From Aporrectodea caliginosa (Eukaryota > Annelida > Clitellata > Crassiclitellata > Lumbricidae), in NCBI GenBank assembly GCA_020284085.1, contig JACEVL010000671.1, positions 2,537,717 to 2,601,716 on the forward strand: a stretch of DNA of 64,000 nucleotides. The letters run 5' to 3'. Both the position numbers and the translations under genes were made by a program. Each line of letters opens with the position of its first letter. The stretch's first letter is position 1. The notes under the pieces were generated by a model. It saw only the letters and a list, made by a program, of their open reading frames with translations. It made no database searches and was not told where the DNA came from. This document shows, in pieces, positions 1 through 10,422 of this stretch.

Positions 1-1223
1 CGATTTTATATAGCAACCATATGGCCTTGACTCTGCTCAATTTTCAATGAAATCATGAAGTGAGATCCTTCACCACCGCTGCCCGTTTGAATAGGCGCCA
101 CGCCATTTAAGGTCTCCGTGGACCGCGTTAGCCCGCGATTTAAATCTCTGAAATAAGCCACCTTCGTGAGGTGAACCATGATCCGCAACTCAACTCGGTT
201 GCGACACTACTCTGTGTAGTCGGGGTTGGGTTGGAAGTACTCCTGAGCAGATAATCTTGAAGGGGTGCTATATAAATATCTAAGTGAATGATTGTTGAGA
301 AATGGAATTTGCTTACATTTATACTTTCCGCTGCCCCTTGGGGTAAGCTAATTGTATGCTCTTCTTCATTATATCATCTGTGACCTCGGCCCAGAGAAGG
401 GACCACTTGTCGGCATAGGCATGTTTAGGGGGACTTATTAACAGTTTCCGTAAGCTTATACTGTCAGAAACTCAGGGTAAAAATTTCAGAATGTTTGGTC
501 CGAAATTTTTGCACTTTTTTAAGAAAATAAAAAATATCATTTGGCTGGAAATTGCCTATAAAAATTGTACCTGTCTCTGCCCGATGCGTTAATACCTGAT
601 TTTTGGCCTTAACGCATCATGTGGGGTAATTTAGTTTGTTGTACAGCAAGTTCAATTAGACACAAAAATCAATAATGACTCTATCCTTTAATAAACCAAT
701 TGGTGTACACACATCATAGAAGGCAATAATCTAAATTAGCCAGTCTATCTTATTCAAGTCGTATATATCATCCTAGTGATTAGGTTTTTTGGATCACGCT
801 ATCAGCAGGAGGAGGAGTGATGCAATCATGGGCCCAGGGGCAAAGAGAATAAACGGAACTTTTAACAGGATGACGTAAGGGATGTAGCTCATGACCTTTA
901 TCCATCAGAGCACCTCCCAGTCCTCCCTTCCTGATTAAATCACGTAGCAACCTTATTACAGGAGCCAAATTTAACTGTTTGGCAGCCATGCAAGGCGCCC
1001 ATCATGTCCTACTGCTCATTCTACCAATGCCATCTAGTGAATGAAAAGCTGATTCAACCTTTTGAGGGTAGCGGGAAGCGATCCCGCATCCGTGCTTATC
1101 TTCTGCTCTTCATGCCAGGGTGTTACCATTTTATATAAAAAAATAAATTCCAGAATGAATGAATGAATTACCCTAAACCCCTTCCCCTTAAACTTCACCT
1201 TCGTGGATTATACAATTTTTCAG
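1..1223. other. 5' flank of window, no gene recognised
   Basis: No exon could be supported here. The stretch holds a LINE tail near 222-296 and a dispersed repeat near 680-740 that resembles copies at 1466-1540 and 49366-49420. Earlier exons of the zinc-finger gene may lie in or beyond this stretch but show no recognisable fingers. Confidence 0.5.
222..296 (+). mobile_element. LINE 3' tail fragment
   Basis: The segment carries the motif CTTGAAGGGGTGCTATATAA, which recurs with small changes at 7630, 23525, 47095 and 62255. At 62255 it follows reverse transcriptase coding sequence, so this is read as a 5'-truncated copy of the same non-LTR retrotransposon family. Confidence 0.6.
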
Positions 1224-1419
1224 AAGCTTGACGTGGTTTTCTCCGAAGTCGTTGGTGTCGTCCCTACTTCTGCTCCGGCTGACCTAAGCCGAGACGTTCA
1301 GCCTCCGTCTTTCACCGAACCAGGAACAGTTCAGCAGCAGAAGAGAGGAAGACGAAGAAAGTGCAGAAGTGAAACAAGGGAAGACATGGTTGTTCACATG
1401 AAAACCGAAGAGCTGAATG
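1224..1419 (+). CDS. zinc-finger protein gene, upstream coding exon (partial gene)
   Basis: The exon follows an acceptor (ATTTTTCAG, ending at 1223) and ends before a GTATTA donor. It encodes 65 residues plus one base, rich in Pro, Ser and basic residues (KRGRRRK), with no finger. The join to the exon at 2551 is phase 1 and gives ELN-D-VIKSQ without a stop. Its link to the fingers rests only on matching phase and an open frame. The start codon is not identified, so the gene is 5' incomplete here. Confidence 0.6.
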
Positions 1420-1465
1420 GTATTATCGCTTTTCAACTTTTTTCATCGTCTAAGTAAGTAAGTAT

Positions 1466-1540
1466 ATTCTTTATTGAACCAGTTGCAATCCGCATTCCGG
1501 TGTACATACATCATATATAATAAACAATCAATAGAATAAA
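1466..1540 (+). repeat. dispersed repeat in zinc-finger intron
   Basis: The segment resembles 49366-49420 and 680-740: a TATYCTTTATT start, then CCAATTG-like and CCGCATTYYGGT blocks. No coding potential or terminal repeats were seen, so the class is unknown. Confidence 0.4.
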
Positions 1541-1704
1541 GCATTCTAACTATAAAAGTTTTTTTCGTATTATGGTTAGCTAAAGGTCTAATAGTGATGG
1601 TTTTACAGGGAGAGGTTATTTTTGTCTTGTACCTGGACTAAAGAAGAGTTATAATAATAAATATAATAATTTTTGTTTATTACTTCAAACTGACTCGAGC
1701 AGTC

Positions 1705-2260
1705 CCTCCTGGAGGCATCCATGGGTATGAAGTATTATCACCTTAATTTTCTTAGCCATGGCATATGAGAGCATTTGGCCAGTACTCTCCCTCGCCATCT
1801 CATCTTCCCACCAACAGTGTATGGTCAGTGCATAGGCGTAGCTACATGAAGGCCTCCTCTTGGTTTTTCCATCAACGACGCAAATGACCAGGATTAGTTT
1901 GAAGTGTCGCGTTTTGTTGTTAGGCGCCTGTGTTCGAGGTCAAGTGGTAAAGTGAAGTGGGAAAAAAGGTCAAATGACTAAAAAAAAAAAAAAAGGTCAT
2001 CGGAGTTGAAAGTCTTTAAAGAAAAGTCATCAGTTTTAAAAGAAAGTCTAAAGGGAGGTCATCGGAGTTTACAAAAGTATAAAGGTGTCATCGGAGTTAA
2101 AAAATTTAATGTCTAAAAAAAGGTCAGGAAAAATATGCACTGGTCTGTGAAGTGTGAAGTTGCCTCCTCTTGAATTTAAGTCTGGCTACGCCACTGGGTC
2201 AGTGTATTCGTTAAAGCTGAGTTGGCTGAAAATGATTGAAAATTATAGTGATAATACTAA
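1705..2260 (-). mobile_element. SINE-like repeat, split by a hAT-like insertion
   Basis: Bases 1705-1830 and 2197-2260 together match 58540-58680, the body of a repeat with a tRNA-like head on the minus strand. The match runs through the point where the element at 1831-2196 interrupts it, so this is one older copy carrying a later insertion. Confidence 0.6.
1831..2196. mobile_element. hAT-like non-autonomous DNA transposon
   Basis: The 366-bp element is flanked by a perfect 8-bp direct repeat, GGTCAGTG (1823-1830 and 2197-2204). Its ends are inverted, imperfect copies: CATAGGCGTAGCTAC at the left, and CAGTGGCGTAGCCAG when the right end is read inwards. Both are followed by a CCTCCTCTTG or CAAGAGGAGG block. 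An 8-bp duplication and CA..GCGTAGC ends are typical of hAT elements. No transposase is encoded. A relative lies at 18688-18843. Confidence 0.8.
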
Positions 2261-2550
2261 AAGTGATTGTACGTTGCAGGAAAATAATGGCCTGTAAGCT
2301 TCTTGATAAATTTTGATTGATCTTTTCTAGTTGGGTATAAATTAATTAATTTTGGCAGTATAATGATGATAGTGAAAATAATGGTAAAGATTTTGGAAAC
2401 CTTTCTTTCTTTCATGCCTCAGGTTCTCTTGATATGGTGCTACACAATACTTTTATCGCATGCTTTTTAACCCACCCTACAATCCTACATAGTAGTTAAA
2501 CTATAAAAAATAATTAGAGATTTATTTTATGTTGGTTCTTCATTACAAAG

Positions 2551-2682
2551 ATGTCATAAAGTCACAAGAGGAGGACAAAAATGTGCTACAGGAATTGCAG
2601 AAGGTGACAGAGCTTTTTCAAACCGTGCCAGTAGAACGTGAGGGTGTGCTTTCCTCAGGTCCTTCAGTCAACATTGAACCAG
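2551..2682 (+). CDS. zinc-finger protein gene, linker exon
   Basis: The exon lies between an acceptor (CATTACAAAG) and a GTAAGA donor. It has two bases, 43 codons and one base, and contains an acidic, coiled-coil-like run (SQEEDKNVLQELQKVTELFQ). The phase 1 join to 3177 gives EP-V-HSVLK. No zinc ligands occur in it. Confidence 0.7.
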
Positions 2683-2834
2683 GTAAGACTACCTGAATAA
2701 ATCATTATGAAGCCAGGTGTATTGTTAATGACTGTTGCCAAGAGGTGTTAAATTATAAGTCAATATGTAAAGCACAAGAATATGCACCACAAATTTATGT
2801 ACTTAAGCAGCTCTTAGAAGAAGATGAAGATCAG

Positions 2835-2930
2835 TCGGTGAAGCAGCCATGGGTATGAAGTGTTAGCGACTTCATGTTTCTTAGCCTCAGCATGTGAGGG
2901 CGGGTGGACATTCTCACACGAGGAACAAAA
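2835..2930 (-). mobile_element. SINE-like repeat fragment
   Basis: The blocks GCAGCCATGGGTATGAAGTG and TTCTTAGCCTCAGCATGTGA match the repeat at 58545-58600 and 1715-1790 in the same orientation. Only the body is present; the tRNA-like head is missing. Confidence 0.5.
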
Positions 2931-3176
2931 AGGTCATGACGATCCGAAGAGCGGAGCAGGCGAAGGGAAGCAGCCAAGGTAGGCCGACGTAAGGAGTCAC
3001 AGAGGTATTTAGGGGCAAGTTGGCAAACCGTAGGTAGGATCAGTAAATGAGGATAAGTACCTTTAACTGGATGCATGCAGTATGAGGAAGCCAATGTAGA
3101 TGTTCAAACGTGAATATAGAGATATGGTGCTAGAGTAGTCATTAGATTGTATTATTATGTGTAATTGTCTTTTTAG

Positions 3177-3561
3177 TACACAGTGTCCTTAAGAATCTCT
3201 CCTCGCCAACCACACTGCCCTCAAAAGACGTCACTGACATAGCCACCAAATACAAGAGTCTTGACGACTTCAAAAAGCGCTACAGCTGCAGTTTATGTGA
3301 CTTCGTGACAAACCACGGTGGTCACTATCGCAGTCACGTCAGACGTCACAGAGGCGTTCGATCGCAGACTTGCAGCACGTGTGACAAGTCTTTTGTCTCC
3401 ACCACTGAACTCAAACGTCATGTGACTCAAGTCCACCTGCCACTCATCAAGTGTCCACAGTGTCCGGAGCAGTTCTCGACATCTGTCAAAGTCAAGAAGC
3501 ACCTGAAAGTGGCGCATGGTGTTAACAGCGACATGGTGTCGTGCCAGTCGTGCAGTCAGAG
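3177..3561 (+). CDS. zinc-finger protein gene, exon with fingers 1-3
   Basis: The acceptor is TCTTTTTAG (ending at 3176) and the donor is GTGAGA. After about 40 non-finger residues come three C2H2 fingers beginning CSLC, CSTC and CPQC. The exon ends inside a fourth finger (CQSCSQ + split R), which continues in the exon at 4692. A split finger with matching phase 2 is strong support for the exon pair. Confidence 0.9.
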
Positions 3562-3639
3562 GTGAGAGGCACGATTAACGACATCTGGTGAGGTGTTACA
3601 AGTGTGCAAATGTCTGTGTGAAGTTGTGTGCTACATATG

Positions 3640-3990
3640 GGTTCTGAATGATTAAAGACTGAATGAATGGACAAATGACTGACAGAGTGCATGAATAAAT
3701 GAATTTATACTAAAGCGACTGAATGATTCAATGAATAGAAGGATGAATGCTAAAATGACTGAATGGTAGAATGAATAGCTGGATGAATGCTGAAATGACT
3801 GAATGATAGAATGAATAGATTGATGAATGCTTAAATGACTGAATGATAGAATGAATAGATTGATGAATGCTTAAATGACTGAATGATAGAATGAATAGAT
3901 TGATAGAATGCTTAAATGACTGAATGATAGAATGAATAGATGGACGAATGCTAAAATGACTGAATGATAGAATGAATAATTAGGTTTCTT
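3640..3990 (+). repeat. minisatellite, about 40-bp unit
   Basis: About seven diverged copies of a unit of the type CTGAATGATAGAATGAATAG + TTGATGAATGCTTAAATGA. It lies in the last intron of the zinc-finger gene. Confidence 0.8.
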
Positions 3991-4242
3991 AAATGACTGG
4001 GCAGGGAACTTGATTCCTTCTGATGCCATGGATTGCAGTTCAAGTGCTGATATTAACATACAATTTTTACACTTCAGTCAACTTGATTCCTTCTGAGTCT
4101 TGGATGCTGCCAACTGTCATATTTACAACCATCCAGTCGGAGATGACAAGTTTAAGCATAACTCTATTAAATATGATATTATAGTTATGTTTAATCTATG
4201 GTTAATTTATGATTAAGGTAATCTATAGTTAAGTTTAATTTG

Positions 4243-4312
4243 GCCAACCACTCTCACGTGCCGAGGCTAAGAAAATGAAGTCACTTATATTTCGTATCCA
4301 TGGCTGCCCACG
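4243..4312 (+). mobile_element. SINE-like repeat fragment, opposite orientation
   Basis: CCGAGGCTAAGAAAATGAAG followed by ATCCATGGCTGCC is the reverse complement of the body seen at 1715-1790 and 58545-58600. A shorter scrap (CCCATGGCTGCC) lies near 4555. Confidence 0.5.
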
Positions 4313-4691
4313 GCTAGCATGACTAAAAAACTTCTTCTAACAGCTGCTCAAACACATTTTTGGTGCATTTTCTTGCGCTTTACAAGTCGACTTATAACAA
4401 AACCTCTTGGCATAATAGTCAAAAACACATCTGGCTCATAATGATTGATTCAGGCAGCATTAACTTAAGTTTAATCTATAGTTAAGTTTAACCTATATAG
4501 TTTATTTAATCTTAGCAAATTATATGTTTATGACCCAAAATTGGTAACCTTGTACCCATGGCTGCCTCTCTGGGCTAGCATCTCCTTGTTCTTTTACTCT
4601 TCCTTTTTTTATTTTTGCCTCTGAATCGTTTTTCTAATAGAGGCGCTATATAAATCTATAGATAGATACAGACCAGGGATTGTTACTTTAG

Positions 4692-6267
4692 ATTCGTAAC
4701 GTTCGAGCTCTTACAAGAACACATCCGCTCCAGACACGAAAAAGTCTGCGTGATCTGTAATGCGACATTTACTGACCAGCGCAAACTCCTCGTTCACCGT
4801 CGCACTGAGCATGCGGACGCCGAGCTCAAGTGCGTCCTCTGCGGACACAGATGCCCAACGAAGGGTGCTCTACGCAAACACATGTTCGACCACCGCGACC
4901 ACAAACAGTACAAATGTGACCAGTGCGAGAAGTGTTTCACATCGGGCAGCACGCTGTACCATCACAAGCGCGCTATTCACAGCGACCGCAAGCCATACCA
5001 GTGTAAAATCTGCGGCGCGAGCTTCAACTTTAACAACAGCATGAAGCTGCACATGCTACGGCACGGCGGCCTCAGACCGCACAAGTGCACCATCTGCAAC
5101 AAATCCTATCTGACTGCTTCGCATCTGAAACACCACGTCCGCGCCGTTCACGACGAGTCGAAACCGTTTCGATGTTCCACCTGCGGTAAGACGTTCCCCT
5201 ACGAGAACAGCCTTCGCCTGCATAAAATGTTGCACACGGGCGAGCGACCTTTCACCTGCTCGTTCTGCGGGAAATCGTTTGTTTCGCGTTCGGCGTTGCG
5301 CGGTCACGAGGAGTCGCATGCGGAAAACGTTGCGTACGCGTGCGACGTCTGTCACAAGTCGTACAAGACGGCGAGTCTGCTCCGTGCTCACCGTCGGCGG
5401 CACACTTCGGACGGAGAGCGGTTCATCTGCGACGTATGCGGACAGCGGTTCATGTATCGTAGCAATCTTGAGACGCACTGCTCCATTCACAGCGACGCGC
5501 GGACGCATGCGTGCAGTACGTGCAATAAGCGGTTTAAGACTTACGCGGCGCTTTATTCGCACCTCCAAGTGCACCTACCGTCCAGTCCTTTTGTATGTAC
5601 GAAATGCGAAAAGAGCTTCAAGACCAAGGAACGCCTCAGAGCTCACGAAAATCGACACCTCGGTCAGAAACCGTTCGTCTGCCTGCTCTGTAATAACGCC
5701 TTTCCCGACAAGGGAGGACTGACGAAACATGTCAAGTCGGTTCACTCTGTGAAGCCAAGATATGCTTGTCCGGTGTGTAACAAGACGTGTAATCGTGCCG
5801 ACAATCTTCGTGTCCACATGAAGGTTCACGGTAATCCCGAACTACTGAAACTATCGCTCCAAGACCTTGCCGTTACAGAGCCCAACGAATTACCATTGCA
5901 GACGGAAAATTCCGTTCTCCACGCTGCCACGACCGTTCTTGCACCTCTGGAGGGTGCTCCCATGGAGGAAATGGAGAGTGGGAACACTGTCTTGACCCCT
6001 AACGACCACCAGTGCCTTCAGACACTAAGCAAGAATACGACGGAGAGTCCGTTGAATTTACTTGTAAATCCAGGAAGTGACTCCTACAGCCAGAATATCC
6101 TCGGCCTTTTTGCAAACGAGAATCAGTACGATGGTAGGTTTCTCAGAGCTTCACAGACGTTGAACAGTGGCATCCTGGGACTGGGTCAGAGGAACTTCCC
6201 AACCATAACTGCCTACGACCTCTCGCTGGGGTTTGAGAATCCCTTGGATCGGAATGAAGACAAGTGA
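4692..6267 (+). CDS. zinc-finger protein gene, last exon: C2H2 fingers 4-17 and C-terminal tail
   Basis: This exon completes a protein with 17 C2H2 fingers, so a DNA-binding nuclear regulator is the likely role; its target is unknown. The exon begins after an acceptor (GTTACTTTAG). Its first base finishes an Arg codon split from the exon ending at 3561. It completes finger 4 and then carries thirteen more, each C-x2-C ... H-x3-4-H, for example CGKTFPYENSLRLH. Linkers of the HTGERPF and GLRPHKC type separate several fingers. After the last finger (CPVCNKTCNRADNLRVHMKVH region, split here as CPVC ... HMKVH), about 140 residues without fingers run to the TGA at 6265. These are rich in Leu, Asn and Thr and may be a regulatory tail. 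No KRAB, BTB, ZAD or SCAN domain is visible in the exons found. I do not recognise an orthologue. Confidence 0.93.
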
Positions 6268-6839
6268 CTACAAGTAATTTGTTGTGCTAGAATTGTCTTT
6301 CCACACTGATCGAGAATTGTCTTTCCATTTATAGGTAAATCAGGATTGAATGTTTTTTGGTTTGAATATATAATATTTTATCTGCATTCTGCAACCATCT
6401 GAATTCGTTGGTGTGGTTTCTATTCTATATGTCTGCATAAGTGTCTAATCTTTTGTGCTGGTTGTGACTCCTATAGCGCCAATATTGTGCACAGCACCAG
6501 ATTATGGGTCATGTGATTACTGCTACGTCTTCTTTTCAGTTGTAATCACGAGAGTGGATGAAAAGTAGTTTTTTCGCAAAATTAATCTAATTCATTTTGC
6601 CAACAGGGTAGGTTTAATACCCAGCTGGTTTCATTGGATATACTTTAACTTTTCCCCTTCCCGATTCTCTGTGAATTAAACAGAAATGGAAAAATCCTTG
6701 GTGGGAAACACCCTGGTGAATTTCTGTAACACCGCTACTGATTGGGGCTTGCCTTGTGGTTATATTGGACATTGGAAACATGTTATACATTAGTGTGATT
6801 GAAAGGCAAGTTTACTAAGCAGATCTGATAAATTGAGAA
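6268..6839 (+). other. probable 3' UTR of zinc-finger gene and intergenic DNA
   Basis: No gene is seen. The only poly(A)-signal-like hexamer close by is ATTAAA near 6675. The neighbouring gene on the minus strand ends at about 6840, so the two genes converge here. Confidence 0.45.
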
Positions 6840-6862
6840 TCGATCACGAATTTGTACAAATG

Positions 6863-6868
6863 TTTATT
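6863..6868 (-). terminator. poly(A) signal AATAAA, minus strand
   Basis: The plus strand reads TTTATT, so the minus strand has AATAAA, about 310 bases downstream of the stop codon at 7175-7177. This supports a real 3' terminal exon on the minus strand. Confidence 0.5.
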
Positions 6869-7174
6869 AGCATAATATATGTACAAACAAAGAAAATATT
6901 TTGCTGCAGCATCCAATTTGAAGTCTTTTCAAATGTCTCTTGTGTAGACCTACAAATGGTGAACAGCGCAGTTTGATGTAGCCTTTGTTGCGGAGTTGAA
7001 CGCCTGAACTTGAAAATTGGCAGCGCTCTATTTGAGCGAAGTCGGGGTACCATATTGTTTATATACACAGGCACTCAGTGGAATTGCTCAACGAAGTTGC
7101 ACTCCCAGACGATCACTTGGAAGCGTCCTTGGTTTGGTTCGTTCTGCATTCTGATAACGGTGCTGTAGGTTGGA

Positions 7175-7419
7175 TTAATCCACCTGCTGTGCCAGGTAAT
7201 TGATACGACGTAGTTGTTTCAGCCGCAAGACGTTGATTCGTTCACCAGGAATCACTTTGAAATGGCGTATTTTACAGAGACATTCATCAGCAGCCCAAGT
7301 AATAGATTTCCTGGGTGGTTTCGCTAGTGTTTGAGCATTTTCCAAACAATCGCCATCTTCTTTTGTTCTTCTTTTCAGGCAGCTCTTTGTTGGTGGTGGA
7401 ATCACTGCATCCTGTTGAG
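7175..7419 (-). CDS. 3' terminal exon of an unrecognised gene, possible PP1-docking segment
   Basis: On the minus strand an acceptor (TTTCTGGTTACAG) opens a frame of two bases, 80 codons and TAA at 7175. The peptide has KSCLK (a weak SILK-like motif), then 22 residues later RKSITW (fits an RVxF-type PP1-binding motif), then HFKVIPGERINV. This order resembles the PP1-binding part of regulators such as PNUTS, where a KTVTW motif is followed by an ERVNV segment. That is a similarity in pattern, not proof of family. The segment between 7550 and 7680 is a LINE tail and would lie in the upstream intron. Upstream exons were not found. It could also be a chance open frame, but the acceptor, stop and AATAAA together favour a real exon. 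Confidence 0.45.
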
Positions 7420-7544
7420 CTGTAACCAGAAATATTTGTGGTCTTAGTGTTGCACATAGGCTAAATCCAGAATACGACGGCAAATAAGTTAGAAATTCAT
7501 GGTATTCGATTTTCGTCACTCCAAAATCCGAGGTATTTGGGACT

Positions 7545-7675
7545 CTGCCTGAAACTGTCCTGACTAAACTAAAAACTGTTCTTTTGGGGAGCTTTGGAGT
7601 CGGGAGCTCCTCTAAGTAGTTTCCTTCGAGGGGCGCTATATAAATTCTCGAATGAATGAATGAATGAAATTCAGC
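7545..7675 (+). mobile_element. LINE 3' end fragment (CR1/L2-like)
   Basis: The sequence GAGGGGCGCTATATAAATTC followed by (GAAT)n matches the end of the copy at 61590-62310. The preceding 70 bases match the last reverse transcriptase codons of that family. Confidence 0.75.
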
Positions 7676-7689
7676 GTACAATTGAAAGC

Positions 7690-10422
7690 GATGTAGGCCT
7701 AATTAACATATCACCAACTGCTTGGACTGACCAGCTGGATTTTTCTAAATCATTGAACGGCTGGATTTAGACTTAACATTGGACTCGAGCTACCCTAACT
7801 TCAACAATAGTTGGTGTTTGAGCATTGCACATAAATCCGCGGCGCTAAACAAAGGATTAGTCTGTAGGAGAAAGTTATCAAATTACGCTGAAGAAAACGT
7901 CAAATTACTATGACGTCATCTAGGGCCTATTTGAATTGGGACTTCAATGGCAACTGACAACATTTAATTATTAACGTTATGTTGAAATACGTGTCACGTG
8001 AAAAATGTCAAATAAAATATCTTTGAAGGTGGCGTTTAATGAAGAGAATTAATTGCTGAAGTTGTCTTCTTTCAATACACGTAGTTTTCTTAACTCACGC
8101 AAGAAATTTACCGTAAAGGTTATAATTAGGCATATCGTTAAATTCTCCGCGTTCAATCTTAATTGGCTTTGGTAGATCTAAATTGCTTACCTGGAGCCGG
8201 TGCAGATTTCAATATTGACTTCGTTGATCGGAGCCATTTTCCGGTGCGTCGTTTATTCCACTTGGCGACTTTGCTGCGACTTCGTCTTATCTTCTACGCG
8301 ACTACAGACTTTGTGTTACGGAAGACCCAAGCCCTGGTTTATATAGAACTTGGCTCATTTCCTATGACCGTCAAATGTGAGCGGGGTAGAGCAGCGCTAC
8401 CCTTAGTGTCTCCACCAATAACAGTTCCACGTAACTTGCCCCGGCGTTGTCTCATTGTCTCATGCTGTTTCGGAAGTACCGTCGGCGTCTAACGATAATC
8501 TAGGTCTAAGCAAACAACGGGATAAGGTGCGATAGATATGGTGCGAAAGGCAATTAGGCCTAATTAGGCATTTCAGGCAAACAAGTTCCGAATAGTGATA
8601 GGGCCTACTTAAAAAGACTCGGTAACTTTATGTTAGATCGTGTGTGAATATGGCTAATGCTGATTCTATTGTGGCGGAGTGCGAAACGGCAATACTAGCC
8701 TACGTAAAAAGCGGTAGGCCTAGGTTGCGAAAAGGTATTCCGTGCGAAAAGGATGATATGCGCCAATCAAGATATCTTCTGGAAAAGAAATGCAAATATT
8801 GACAAAAGCCGCAGTAAATTTAAGGTAATTTTGTCAGCCTTTGAATATAGACCTAACATTTCGAAATGGCATTATTTGCTTTGGTAAATAAATGCTCGAC
8901 ATTTATAACGACGCGGTTCGAACTAGGCAGCCACAAAAGACCCAGGTATTTTTTCTCGCAGACGTAGGCCTATTCAGGAATTCAGTCTCGGTTTGAACAA
9001 AGAGCCTAATATCGGACCCTGTCGGCAATTCAGGGCTGTTGATTTTTCTAATCCAATTCAAATCAACAGCTGGGCAACCTGGATCAGCAGGTCCGTCCCT
9101 AGGAATATACGCTGAACAGTGAACACGCAACCGCGTAGAGGCCAGGCAATTCCGCCGAAAGTTAGGGGCCCCAAAATCACATTTATAAAAATAAGAATGA
9201 TATCACACGTTGAAAAGTCTAAATTAAGTGCAAAGTAACAAATCCTTAAATGTATTGTTTGTGACGTCAGTTAGGAAATAATGTCGTCATCATTACGAAG
9301 TACAACATCAACATTACTGCAGAAATAAAATAACTGAAAATATTTTAAGGTCACAAAGGTCAATTTAAGTCACTGGTGGCTCTTTAATCTACCGACCGAC
9401 ATGCGACGAATGCCTTTTTCGTACTCCTTGAACCTTGACGGCTAGCCGGACGTGCATCTTTTACACCAGTGAAGGACTGCTCGTCGGCAAGTCATCGTGT
9501 GTGCGAACGCTGTCACCTGTCGCCGCTGAACTCTATCGACGCAACTTGGTCCAGAGACGGGAATCTGTTGGATGGTTCCTCGTGTGTGCGTGGGCCCGCC
9601 ACTGGTGACTCTTTCAGCTTAGCCTACTGTGCAATGCTTTGCTAACTGATATTCTTTCGTAGTGATATTTAACATCATATGGGCTAGCGAAGAGAGCGCC
9701 TCTGAGTAGATATCTTAAAGGGGCGCTGTATAAATGTTCAATAGCGAAGAGAGAGCCCCTTTAAGATATCTACTCAAAGACGCTGTATAACTGTTCAATT
9801 ACATTACATATCAAGAAATCAACACAACTAGGCCTACTACAGTAACTATTGTCGATAGTGTTAGTTTTTTAGGTAGGGCGCAGGCCGAGGCATCCATTGT
9901 CCAAGGTCTGTACAGGACCTGCCCAAGGTCCGCGTCCCCAAGCGTCGAAGAGTAGAATTGTGGAATTCATACTTTGTGAAACGGACTGCGTGGAAGAGGC
10001 ACAGGAGAAGGATTTTCCACGAACCTTTCCGAGTAGACTTTCAGCCGCTAGACACCGCACACTGGAGGATTTTTAACAGTTGACTAGACACAGCAACAGG
10101 ATTCTAGTTTTTTTTAATCTGTTCGCAGATTAAGGACCAAAATCACTGGGTGACGGAATGACGACGTCTATCTTCTGGTACGTTTTCTGGTAGTATGTTT
10201 GAGTTTGCACATGTATATAGCCTAATCTTCTAATTGTCATTAAAGTTTTTCTGAGACAAATAAGCTACTAATAATTCTTTAAATAAATCCTTTTATAATT
10301 TTAACGAGTTGCTGTTGTTCCTTAGAGTTAGTTCTCTTTAGGTTGAGTAGACCTCGTCCTCTCTTGATCGTCGTAATTTGTCCCATTTCTGAGTGGAATG
10401 CCACTCTTGTCGTGGAATGCCT
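7690..10422. other. intergenic region, no gene recognised
   Basis: There are five TAGGCCTA palindromes near 7694, 8564, 8714, 8964 and 9834, and an inverted repeat at 9704-9775. Open frames in both strands are short and lack recognisable domains. It may hold upstream exons of the minus-strand gene ending at 6840, or the 3' UTR of the GPCR gene. Confidence 0.5.
9704..9775. repeat. perfect 20-bp inverted repeat inside LINE-tail-like DNA
   Basis: Bases 9704-9723 (GAGTAGATATC...) are the exact reverse complement of 9756-9775, with a 32-base spacer. Directly repeated GCTGTATAA-TGTTCAAT blocks follow each arm, so two LINE-like tails appear rearranged head to head. Confidence 0.7.

Noticed and set aside
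5056..5574. Long frames antisense or out of phase to the zinc-finger exon
   Set aside because: They are by-products of the repetitive finger codons; the finger frame is clearly the coding one.
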